Of a stretch of 64,000 nucleotides of DNA, positions 37,722-48,800 are shown in pieces (the stretch's first letter is position 1; each line of letters opens with the position of its first letter). The stretch is from positions 62,001 through 126,000 of the forward strand of contig JAPVLO010000403.1 of assembly GCA_027257055.1 (NCBI GenBank), read 5' to 3'. Both the position numbers and the translations under genes were made by a program. The notes under the pieces were generated by a model. The model made no database searches. It saw nothing but the letters and a program-made list of their open reading frames with translations, and was not told the DNA's origin. The DNA is from Cephalopachus bancanus (Eukaryota; Chordata; Mammalia; Primates; Tarsiidae).

Positions 37722-38014
37722 CCGGGCCTGCTGGCTCACACCTATAATCCCAGCACTTTGGGAGGTCATGGTGAGAGGGTTGCCTGAGCCCACGGGTTCG
37801 AGACCCGCCTGGGCAACTTGGCAAGACTTCATCTCTACAATAAATCAAAAAATTAGCTGGGCATGGTGGCGCTTGCCTGTAGTTCCAGCTACTTGGAAGG
37901 CTGAGGCGGAAGGATCGCCGAAGCCCAGCAGGTCACGGTTCTGGTGGCCAGGAGCATGCCACTGCGCTCCAGTCTGGGTGACAATGAGACTCCTATTCAA
38001 AAAAAAAAAAAAAG
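37722..38014 (+). repeat. Alu
   Basis: CCGGGCCTGCTGGCTCACAC start, CACGGGTTCGAGACCCGCCT, and a tail of 14 or more A. Confidence 0.9.
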
Positions 38015-38280
38015 ATCCTGAATTTCTAAGTGCTGTATTTGATTGAGGAAACAAGTTACAGACAGGACATATTGCTTGTGTTTCAAACCACAGCATGACA
38101 TTAGAGAGAACACACTGGCTCAGATCAATGACTCAGAATGTTTTTAGGAAGAACATACTTGCCCCACAGATATTTTAGAACATTAAACACCCTTTAATCT
38201 CCTTAATTATATTATTCACTGTTTTAATTATTTAACATTATATATTTTACCTCCCATGTTGAATTTATTCATTTTATTAA

Positions 38281-38572
38281 TTTTTTTTTTTTTTGAGTTG
38301 AAGTCTCACTCTGTCACCCAGACTGGAGTGCAGTGTCCGCTCCCAGCAACTGCAGCCTTGACCTGCTGAGCTCCAGCGATCCTTCCACCTCAGCCTTCTG
38401 AGTAGCTGGAACTACAGGCGCACGCTACCACGCCCGGCTGATTTTGATTTATTGTAGAGATGAGGTCTCGCCAAGTTGCCCAGGCAGGTCTCGAACCTGC
38501 AGGCTCAGGCAATCCACTCACCTCAGCCTCCCAAAGGTGGGGGATTACAGGCTGAGCCACCAAGCCCGGCTT
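38281..38572 (-). repeat. Young Alu, minus
   Basis: Poly-T, GAGTTGAAGTCTCACTCTGT, GATTTATTGTAGAGATGAGG, ends CCACCAAGCCCGGCT. Confidence 0.92.
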
Positions 38573-38879
38573 TAATTAATTATTAATTTGCAAGCTCTTG
38601 CTATGTTCTGGGCACTGCATTAAGTGGGAGGGACACAGATTAAGTACAAAGTATCTTCCTCCAAGGAATTTACTAGTTCAAAGAAGAAACAAATGAGAGA
38701 ACCAATAGTTATATGGAGGGGACCCCCCAAAAAACTTAACTTTTGGAAGGCAGGCCCCTTGTAGAAGCTTCCCCCACTAAGTAAGTGTTCTAAGAGCCCA
38801 TCAGCATCAGTGTACCAGCTAGTGTTGTGAGAGGCTGCAGTGGTGTTTTTTGTTTGGGTTTTTTTTTTTTTTTTAGATT

Positions 38880-39300
38880 GTTTCAACATGTTTGCTGTTT
38901 GCCCGTTTCATGATGGATGATTTACACAAACAACCTCTCCACACCACACTAAGTGCTCAGCAGTTTGCAGCCAAGAACAGCATGAACCCCATGCCCTATC
39001 CTCCTTATTCACCCCATCTTGCCCCAAGTGACTGTTTTTTTGTTTCCCAGGATGAAAAAAGTTCTCAAAGAGACGTTTTGCTGATGTGGAAGAGATGAAA
39101 CCAAAAACGTCAGAAGCACTAAAAGGAATCCAAATTGACAAGAACTATTTTGAGCAATGGAAAAAGCATCTCGATAGGGATATTGCATCAGAGAGTACTT
39201 TGAAGGTGACTGAAGTTTAAACATGGAAGAATAACTACACAATTTTTTATAAATAAATTCCAGGTTTTTTATGGATCCATCCTCGTATAGTGTGATAAGG
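38880..39300 (+). pseudogene. Mariner-family transposase remnant
   Basis: A DDE transposase C-terminal region: LHTTLSAQQFAAKN, then PYPPYSPHLAPSD, the conserved block before the last catalytic Asp of mariner transposases; after a frameshift near 39060 the next frame gives EALKGIQIDKNYFEQWKKHL and DRDIASESTL. The catalytic region is damaged and the N-terminal half is missing, so it is dead. Subfamily not assigned. Confidence 0.8.
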
Positions 39301-39621
39301 GTATTCATTCAGTTTAACTGAGGAATACACCAGGTACAAGGAGAGTACAAAGAAAGGTCACCTGTTTCATACTGGGGATTGGGAAGATATTCCTGGAAGA
39401 GATAACAGATGAACAGAATTGTGAAGATGGAATAGGTGCTAGCCAGCTGGGCAAGTGGAGAATTTTTCAAGAGGAGAGTATAACACAAGTGTGTGTGTAC
39501 AAGCATGGAAAACTTGGCACTTTGGGAAATTCCGAGTAGGCAGTCTGGAAGATGTTTATATATTATGTTACTCTTAACAAAAAGCAACAGGGCACACAAC
39601 CAGTATTAAGTAAAATTGTTA

Positions 39622-39888
39622 TCCCATGCCTTTTGGAGGCTGAAGTGAGTGGGTTGCCTGAGCCCGCGGGTTCGAGACCCGCCTGGGCAACTTGGCGAGA
39701 CCTCATCTCTACAATAAATCAAAAATCAGCCGGGTGTGGTAGCGCATGCCTGTAGTTCCAGCTACTTGGAAGACTGAGGCAGAAGGATCACCGGAGCCCA
39801 GCAGATCGAGGCTGCGGTGGCCGGAAGCAGCCTCTGCACTCCAGTCTGGACGACAGAGTGAGACTCCAACTCAAAAAAAAAAAAAAAA
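39622..39888 (+). repeat. Young Alu, 5'-truncated
   Basis: Begins inside the left monomer (GCCTTTTGGAGGCTGAAGTG), has CCCGCGGGTTCGAGACCCGC and CTACAATAAATC; its A-tail abuts an LTR at 39890. Confidence 0.9.
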
Positions 39889-39889
39889 T

Positions 39890-41279
39890 TGTTGAGAGCT
39901 GACCATGGAGGCCCACCTGAACATTAGGGATCAAGGTGAACTGTGGACCCCGAGACCACTAGGATGCATTCAGGAGCTGTTGACCCTATTCTCTCCTCCC
40001 TTTTTCTATTTAGCCAAAAGGAATTCTGCTGACCTAAGCTGAAGGTTCTGTGACTGTGACAGACATGACTGACTCTAGAAACTCTTTGTTCCTGTTTCCC
40101 ATGAACTGCAGTTTCGGGTTAGGTATTAGATGTAATTCAAACTCAGGTCACATTTGGGAGCCTTCTATTCGGTACAAGCTTCTTTATAAGATTTAAAAGT
40201 ATATTTGTAGAATTAGTATATACATATGGAGAGCTGTTTTCAGCTTTAGATGGTATAAATGATTATCTAGAGTTACCAGAAATGGCCCGGCACAAACTTT
40301 GGGCTGGGCCACATTCCTAAGGGCCCAGCGTGTACTTTGGACTGAGCGTATTTCTTTTAACTAGCTACAGTTAGTGTAGGGTTTTTCTACTTATTATAGA
40401 AATTTAATTTATTTTATTCATAGAAAGTATTGTAGAATAGGTTATGCTACGTCAGTGAATTATGTTAGTTCAAGCATGATCAAGCATGGTATTTTGAGGT
40501 TTAATCAGCTAACTTTCGAAATTTCATTGTTCCCATTTTCTACAATTGTGGTTTTGGCCTTAGTACAATGTACAGTTTGTAGTTTATATTTGGGTTTCAT
40601 TTTTAGAGGATTTATTGCTGATGATCAGCTTTATATATTAGGATTAGGAATTAGAAAGTTTTATAGAAATTAAAACAGATATATAGGATTTTAGAATAGC
40701 CATTTTGTTAAGAGATTGTAATCAACTGTTCCTAGAAATGGCCCAGCATGATCTTTGGACTGGGCCACATTCTTTAGGAACTGGTTTGAACTATAATTAA
40801 GAGTTTCTATAGTGTAGGTAGAATTAGCACAGAATAGAAAGGTATTAGGATTTAAGTTAGTCATTAGGTGTTGTGTATGCATAAGCTTTAGAAGTTATTG
40901 ATTATTAGAATATTATGATGTTGGAATTGTTGTATTGCTTTTGAAGAACATTAACCAAACATAAGGAACAGTGAGATAATTTTGGGATTGTCCTTCCTCA
41001 TGCTTGGGAAAATGCCTGGTGGGTGGGGGACACCCCTCATTCACCTGGCTTTGTGTTCACGTGAAAGTCTTGTGATTTAGCCTGTGAAAATTTGGGATAA
41101 AAGACTTACGGTTTGTCCCATTAAATGGCTTTTGCTCAATCCGTTGAACAGTTGTCCATTTTCTTTCTTTCTCCCCCACCCCGTCTCTTTCTTTCTCTTT
41201 ATTTCTCCAGAATAATTGCCGACGCCACCACACCTCCCAGGGACCCCCTAAATCTCTCTGCAGGGGCTGGCCCCCTGCA
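39890..41279 (+). mobile_element. Solo LTR, about 1.39 kb, family not recognised
   Basis: Begins TGTTGAGAGCTGACC directly after an Alu A-tail and ends GGCCCCCTGCA. The six bases before and after (AAAAAT / TAAAAT) are a one-mismatch target-site duplication, as for ERV2-class insertions. Near the 3' end there are a TATA-like GGGATAAAAG (about 41091) and ATTAAA (about 41120), then a pyrimidine-rich stretch. No internal viral genes follow, so it is a solo LTR. Two related blocks (about 40271-40322 and 40733-40780) repeat the words AATGGCCC and TGGGCCACATTC. Confidence 0.65.
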
Positions 41280-41402
41280 TAAAATTCCTTATTTATTAAT
41301 GTACTTGTCATTAACATACCATAAATTGTGCTAGTGGGAACTACTGGCTTAATGTGCTTAGCTGAAAGAAAGAATTTATCTAAATTATCTTAAGGAATTG
41401 TG

Positions 41403-41690
41403 TTGGCCAAACTCAGTGGCTCAGCCTGTAATCCCAGCACTTTGGAAGGCTGAGTTGAGTGGATTGTCTGAGTCCACAAGTTCGAAACCAGCCTGGGCAA
41501 CTTGACAAGACTTTGTCTCTACAATTAAAAAAAAATTAACCAGGTGTGGTAGTGTGCGCTTATAATTCTGGCTACTTGGAAGGCTGAGGTGGAAGGATCA
41601 CCAGAGCCTAGCAGGTTGACACTGGAGTGGCCATGAGAGTGCCACTGCACTCTAGCCCGGGTGCCGGAGTGAGACTCTAAAAAAAAAAGT
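41403..41690 (+). repeat. Alu
   Basis: GGCCAAACTCAGTGGCTCAG start, CAAGTTCGAAACCAGCC, ends with an eight- or nine-base A run. Confidence 0.9.
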
Positions 41691-41984
41691 TGTGTCTTTT
41701 GACCTCGTATCACCATATCACCTCCTCTACAATTGTAGTCTATACTTATTCAGCAAAGAAAACAATATTGTGTGTGTTAAGTTATATTATGCTTTATTAG
41801 ATCAAACTAATTTGTAGAGTAATCATGGAAAAGCATAGTAACTTAAATGGCTGATACTAGTCAATATTTCTCCTTTGAGAAAACCACCAGATGGTAGCTC
41901 TGGGTCAAATCTTGAGACAAAAATACTTTTAATACTTTTTTTAAAAAACATTTTAATTACATAATAATTTTAGATTTAAGAAAA

Positions 41985-42505
41985 GTTGCTTTTTTTGTGT
42001 GGCTTCCTAAAAGATCTAAAAATAGGCCTCCCATATGACCCCCGCAATCCCCTACTGGGAATATACCTGGAGGAACTCAAATCACTCTGTGAAAAAGATA
42101 CCTGCACATGCATATTTATTGCAGCATTATTCATAATAGCAAAAACACAGAACCAACCATGCTACCCATCAAAAGAGGACTGGATAAAAAAATGTGGTTC
42201 ATATACATGATGGAATATTACGCAGCCGTAAAGGACAAAATTATGAACTTCACAGCAACTTGGATGGACTTGGAGTCTATACTACTGAGTGATCTATCAC
42301 AGAAACAAAAAACTGAGTATCATTTTCTCACTCATAAGTGGACTTTGAACAACTATTAAGGGATTAGTAGTAGTAGGAAACTGCCAGGGGAGGGCAGGGG
42401 CACACCTCAACAACAAGGGTATCTGCATAATAAACATTTGTATACCTAACCCTGAATTGTACCCCACTTATTTAAAATAAAAAAGAAAAGAAAGAAAAAA
42501 AGAAA
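41985..42505 (+). repeat. L1 3' end, plus
   Basis: ORF2 C-terminus (GGAATATTACGCAGCCGTAA; TTCACAGCAACTTGGATGGA) then a 3' UTR AAACATTTGTATACCTAACC and an A-rich tail. 5'-truncated, frame mostly readable over 70 codons. Confidence 0.88.
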
Positions 42506-42853
42506 AGATAGTGCAGAGTTCCCATATATCCCCACACCCAATATCCCTTATTGTTAACCTGTTACATTAGTGTAGTACATTTGTCACAACTAATAAACCA
42601 ATATTGATATGTTATTATAAACCAAAATGTATACTTCATTAATATTCCCTTAATTTCTACTTAAAGTCCTTTATCTGTTCCAGGATACCAACTACATTTA
42701 GATATCTCCTTAGGCTCTTCTGTACCATGACAGTTTCTCAGGCTTTCTTTGCCTTAAAAACTTCGAGGTGGTTGGGAATTCTGTGGGATATTCTTCAACT
42801 TGGGTTTGTTTAATTTTTTTTCATGATTAGACTGAATTTAAGTTTTGGGGGAG

Positions 42854-42967
42854 GAATTCCACAGAGGTAAAGTGACCGTCTCATATCACGTCAAGGGTAC
42901 ATACTATCAAGAATTCCACAGAGGTAAAGTGACCAACTCATATCACATCAAGGGTACATACTGTCAA
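42854..42967 (+). repeat. 57-bp tandem duplication
   Basis: GAATTCCACAGAGGTAAAGT at 42854 and again at 42911; the two 57-base units differ at only a few positions. The sequence resembles an old L1 3' UTR, which is normally single-copy here. Confidence 0.93.
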
Positions 42968-43649
42968 CATGACTGGTCACTCAATCATCTAGCTGCGATC
43001 GTGTTTATTTCGTTTCTTAATTGCAAAGTTATTTTTTCCCTCTTTCCATACTGTACTATTTGGAAGGAAGTCACTGGACAGCTCACACTTAAGAAGTGAG
43101 GAGTTCTGTTCCAACTTCTTGAGGACAGAATACATACATTCTTTGGAATTCTTCTGTTTGGGAGATTTGTCTATTTCATTTTATTATTTTATTCAATCAT
43201 CTATATCAGCATGAACTCATTTTTTAATATTTTATGTTAATAATCCAATGTTAGGTTACTTTATTGCTCAAATTATTCCACCTTTAGCCACTTTGAGATG
43301 GCTCCTGTGTCCCTTGACATATGCCATTTAGTTTGCTTTTTGAGCAATTCCTTATACTCTGGGATTACAATAATATATTTTTCTGTAATCAGATTTAATA
43401 TAATTAGGAAAATGATATAACCTCTTAATATAATTACAAGAGCAAGCCATGGTAAGTTGATGAATATTAGTAGACATTCATCAGTAATGAGGGCTTTGTA
43501 TCTTAAATTATTTTGAGTTCAGTTTCCTATTCATATCTTTTAGCTTGGAACAGAAATTAACCAATGATTTTTTTGTAACCTTACATATTATAAGTAGAAT
43601 AAGAAAGTCAATCGATTTAGAATTACATATTTCTCACTTAAAGAGGAAA

Positions 43650-43935
43650 CTGGGGCTGGGAGTGATGGCTCATGCCTGTAATCTCAGCACTTTGGGGGAG
43701 CCAAGGTGGAAGGATTACTTGAGCTCAGGAGTTCAAGACCAGCTTGTGCAACACAGTGATACCTTGTCTCTACCAAAAATAAAAAAATCAGCTAGGTGTG
43801 ATGGCATGTGCCTGCAGTCCCAGCTACTTGGGAGGCTGAGGTGGAAGGATCACCTGAAATTGAGGTTGCGGTGAGCCATGATCATGCACTCTAGCCTGGG
43901 CCACACAGGGTGAGACACCCAACTCAGAAGAAGGA
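43650..43935 (+). repeat. Alu, older type
   Basis: GGGCTGGGAGTGATGGCTCA start, GAGCTCAGGAGTTCAAGACC, ends CACCCAACTCAGAAGAAGG with no pure A-tail. Confidence 0.87.
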
Positions 43936-44940
43936 GAACAAACTGTGGTACTTACTGCTGATAAGGGAATATTAACAAAGGACTGTTAATTCAATTTAAA
44001 TTTACATGCTAAAAGACAAATTTGTGTGTTGAAAAAAAGAAAATTAAAAAGAAAAAGCCTTCAGTTTAATTCTGAACTAGAGTAATCTGCAGGTTAAAAA
44101 AATACTAGGTCCATTTTAATGAAAAAGCGTCAATATCACAAAGATTAGAGAAGGAAAAAGACATAAGAAGTAATACCAATTCCCAGTTTTCTGATTTTCC
44201 AAAGGCATTTCACAGGTAAATTAGGTGAAATGGCAGGCAGTTGTCCTAGTAGTTATAAGATTAGGCAGAAGTTGTATTCACATTTCTGGTTCTCTTATAT
44301 GTGTCTGTATTATGAAAGATGATAATACTTAATATTCTCTTCAGTTGTTCAACTTTATCCTGTTGTTAAATTATAGGCAGCAATTTAAATAGAAACATAT
44401 TGTACAACAGCTTTTTTATGAACATACACCTGATTGGTACCTTTCTTCATCGAGTTCAGTGTGCCTGACAACTGATCCTTAGTTAATTTCTCCATGAAAT
44501 AGAACAGAGCAAAACTACAGACAAGAAAACAGAACCATCAGCAGTACTGGGTTATATGTCAACGACCCTGCTTTCTTCAGAACTATATGGTATCAGCAGA
44601 ATGTCCTTACTTTTTTTTAATACCAATTCAAATTTAATACATAAATAGCCTCTTTAATTACTTATTACTTAGACTCTATGTAAGAGAGGTGAAGGAAGGG
44701 AGAAAATTAGAGTAGGGGGAGACAAATAAAATCACATTTGTAGACCACACTACAATAGTTGGCAGCTACTTTCCATATTTCCTAAGATAAAGTCCTGTCA
44801 GATCCTAATATTGGAACCAAGAGATTAAAAAAAATAGGACAGCTAATTTGCAAATTCCAAATTTCTCAACTGAGTTAAACTTATTGGCAGATGCTAGATT
44901 ATTTGAATGACCTATAAGCCTGGAAAGTTGAAGGTAGTTT
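43936..44940. other. Intergenic/downstream of FMO5, nothing recognised
   Basis: AT-rich unique-looking sequence. Confidence 0.5.
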
Positions 44941-44941
44941 C

Positions 44942-45551
44942 TTTATTGAGAAAATAAAGACATATTTCGTAGGGAAAATAAGTTAAAATGACCAGATATC
45001 AGGTACACTAGTGAACAGCAAATGGAAATAAAATGTCTTAAGTATTTATATGTCTTATCTTAGATACACACAGCTATTAGAAGATCATTATTTCTCTTAT
45101 CTCTTGGGAAACATATATTTAGTTTTAATATAAAAAACAAAAATTGAGCTTCTAATAGATAATCAAATCCCATCAGAAGAAGAGTTACATGAAACAAGCC
45201 ATTTCTAATACAGATGCTGACTTATACTCCACACCATAAAATCTGATAACAACAAACATTTATTAAGCACCTACCACATGTCAAGAACTCTGCTAAAGGC
45301 ATACAAAGATAACTAATCTGGGGATTACCAGAAGAAAAAAAGGATGGATCGTGAGATAAAGGGAGAGGAGTCAACACAAATGAAAAAGTGAGATTTTACT
45401 GTAGGAAAAAGAGGAAGGAATGCTTTTGAAAGCGACATGAAAGTAGATTTCTGGGCAATACGAAGCTGAGAGTCATTCAATCTTGTTATGCTCTGAAAAC
45501 ATCTCTAGATCAAGTTTCCCAATGAAAAATGGGGCAATGACAATGGGACAG
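44942..45551 (-). other. FMO5: FMO5 3' UTR, extent uncertain
   Basis: Non-coding sequence after the stop. Minus-strand AATAAA occurs at 45264-45259, inside a MIR-like remnant, and at 44947-44942. Either could serve; transcripts are needed to decide. Confidence 0.4.
45245..45325 (-). repeat. MIR fragment
   Basis: ACATTTATTAAGCACCTACC then CATGTCAAGAACTCTGCTAA is the MIR 3' end in reverse; in or near the FMO5 3' UTR. Confidence 0.65.
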
Positions 45552-45897
45552 CTAAAAATAAGCCATAATTACAGCAAAGAAAACAACAGCTAGCATAAAC
45601 TTGCCCATTGTCACTGCTGAAGTTGTGTAATTACTCCTTTCAACTACTCTTGTCATCATAGGCTTCCTGATACGATCATCTGTGGTGAGGATAGCTTTTC
45701 GAGCCCCATGCCACTTTCCAGGGCCCTGTAGACGATACTGGATTGGAGTACAGGGTCCCAGTAGTACCTGTAATGCTAACTTGGGGTCAGTAAAGGCCAG
45801 AGACAGCAGATTGGGCCTGACTCCCAACAACTCAGCAAGCTCTTCCATAGTATCTATGTAGTCTCCTTGAATGGTATGGCGTTGGCTCTCCACATAC
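45552..45897 (-). CDS. FMO5: FMO5 exon 9 (residues 419-533 and stop)
   Basis: Acceptor CACTTCAG; G completes Arg, then [20 protein letters not shown] and on to the stop TAG at 45554-45552. The last 17 or so residues are a hydrophobic membrane anchor. 346 nt are coding. Confidence 0.96.
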
Positions 45898-48800
45898 CTG
45901 AAGTGGAAAAGACAGAAGCCATGGCTCATCAATAATTCATTAAGTCAGTCAGTCAATCAAAGCTTTCTGAGTGTCTGCTATTGGCTCAATATTGAGTTAG
46001 GAGCTGTGGAAAATAGAAAAGTAAGACATTTGTCACTGTTCTTAAGCATCTTTACTAGAGGAAATAAGACATATACCTGAAGCAGAGATGAATATAAGAT
46101 TTTGATAAATAACGTGGTTTTAGACTACTAAATATAAACGCACAGATGGGGTAGTTGAAAGAGAATTATCATAGTTTGGTTCTAGAAGTATGTGGAAGAT
46201 GTAGATAAGATGAGGGTTAGGTATAGCAGATCTAGATACAAAGGACTCTGATGTTATGAGAAAGTAAGAACCCACCATAAACATTCTCAAATATGAGATT
46301 CTCAATTATTTTATGAGGACAGTGCTGGTAGGGTCCATGGGGTAGGACTTCCCAGGGCCAATGTTAATTTGGAATTCTGAAAGGACAAGGGAGATGACTT
46401 ATCCCATAAGAACAAATGGTCCTCCAAATGGAATCAGATGGAATGGTTATACCAAAAGCATATTTAAAAAGCTAAAAGGAGCCGGGCTCGGTAGTTCAGC
46501 CTGTAATCCCGCGCCTTTGGGAGGCTGAGGTAAGTGGATTGCCTGAGCCCGTAGGTTCGAGACCCGCCTGGGCAGTGAGACCTCATCTCTACAATAAATC
46601 AAAAAATCAGCCGGGCGTGGTAGCGCATGCCTGTAATTCCGGCTACTTGGAAGGCTGAGGCGGAAGGATCGTGGGAGCCCGGCAGGTCAAGGCTGCAGTG
46701 GCCGGGAGCGGCCACTGCACTCCAGTCTGGGCGACAGAGTGAGACTCCAACTCAAAAAAAAAAAAAAAAGCTAAAAGGACTTGGGGGGGATGTAATTATT
46801 GGTGATATCTTTGTGGAAGGAGTAGAATTTGGTGAGCTAACAGGTGACTTTTGCTTTTTACTATGTGTAATGAAAATAAAACAAAGAGCAGTAGGGCAGA
46901 AAGGAAGAGAAAAGACAAGTCAAGCTAATTGAGACTGAAAACGAGGTCAGGAGAAGTGATTAAAAAATAACTTTTTTGAGTCAGGGTCTCACTCTGTTGC
47001 CCAGGCTGGAGTACAGTGGCATAATCATGACTCACTATAGCCTCAGCCTTCTGGACTCAGGTGATCCTTATGCCTCAGCCTCCCAAGAAGCTGGGATTAC
47101 ACGCATGCACCACCATGCCTGGCTAATATTTTGATTTTTTGTAGAGACAAGCCCCGCTATGTTGCCCTGGCTGGTCTCAAACTACTGAGCTGAAGTAATC
47201 CTCTTGCCTTGGCCCCCCAAAGTACTGGTATTACAGGTGTGAGCCAGTGCACAAGATAGAATTTCAGAGGAGCTAATAGAGAGTCAAGTAGGAATTTACT
47301 GAAATGGGACTAAATTTAGAAGAGACAAAGATAAGACAGGAAAGAATTTGAGAGCTTTCCCTTATAGATATATGTTGGTGCGAGGGTTTATAGGAATGCA
47401 TTTATTTATCCTATAGTATTCATGTAGGTTTCACAAAAGATGTTCACTAGTTCCTGCCCTGTAGGGTTATTATGAGGATTAAATAAACTCATGCATATAA
47501 AACATTTAATGTGTTCACACAGTCGGCCCTCAATAAAGGTTAAATTATATCCTTGGGGTATATGACTGCTCGTAGTCAGAAGGTCATTAGACAAAAATAA
47601 GAGGAAAGTTGAAATAAGATAGTTTAGTGCCAGAAAAGAAGGGAAGAGAAAGCACTCCAAGAAGGGAGAAATGCTTGAAAGCACCAAACTCCATAGTGAG
47701 AGAAAAGAAAATGAAGCTCATCATGAGTGACCTTCAAGAGAGCAGTTTCAGGGGTAAGAATGGAAGTTACGATCACGAGCCTTAGAAGGCAAAGGGTAGC
47801 CGGGCTCGGTGGCTCAGCCTGTAATCCAGCGCCTTTGGGAGGCTGAGGTGAGTGAATTGCCTGAGCCCGCGGGTTCGAGACCCGCCTGGGCAGCGAGACC
47901 GCATCTCTACAATAAATCAAAAAATCAGCTGGGCATGGTAGCGTATGCCTGTAATTCCAGCTACTTGGAAGGCTGAGGCGGAAGGATCGCCGGAGCCCAG
48001 CAGGTCGAGGCTGCGGTGGCTGGAAGCGGCCACTGCATTCCAGTCTGGGCGACCGAGTGAGACTCCAACTCAAAAAAAAAAAAAAAAAAAAGAAGGCAAA
48101 GGGTGAGAATTTAGAAGCATTACTGCAGAAGTTTGGCAGTGGAAAGGAGGGAAACAGGAGAGCACCTGCAAAGGGTAACAGGTTTAACAAAAAACTGACT
48201 TTCTTTTCCTCCAAGGTGGAGACAGTTATACTAGTAGAATCAATTGAAGGAAACCACCTCTTTAGATCTGGAACGATTGTGCCTCTGGCTTTTCCACAGG
48301 CATTTAGGGAACAGGGAACTTACTATCAACTTCCACTTGTCCAAATAAAAACCATCCAGTGACTGAGCTCAAATTCTGAAACTTAGACTGCTAAATTACC
48401 GTGTTCACCAAAGCACTAAGCATCTGGTTGTTACCACCTCCCCAAATCATGTGGACTATTCAAACCATGAGTCATTGTGACCTACGAGTGCTGTCACATG
48501 GTGCAGCCAGCAAAATGGCCACTGCAGCTTTGTAAATCACAGATTTGTAATGCAATCATATCCATCTCTCACTAATTCCTTGGCACCCTTCCTCTGGCAG
48601 CTCTACTAGCTCTTCAAGTAATCCTCACAAAAATAATATACCTAATTTTCTCTCTTTTTCCTACTCAACTTTTTTTATAGGCCCTAAATATAGGATTTAA
48701 AGCATTTTTCTTAAGTTTTTCTCCTTTCCCATTCACATTCAAACTACCATTTCTTCATTCTGTTAAAAACTGTTACTGTTTTATCTTCAAAATATAATCT

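Noticed and set aside
38892..39098. Mariner open frame considered as a domesticated gene
   Set aside because: Frameshifted, N-terminal half missing, no promoter or splice context.
47624..48214. 196-codon minus-strand frame
   Set aside because: It is the translation of an Alu in antisense ([20 protein letters not shown] type text) plus flanks.
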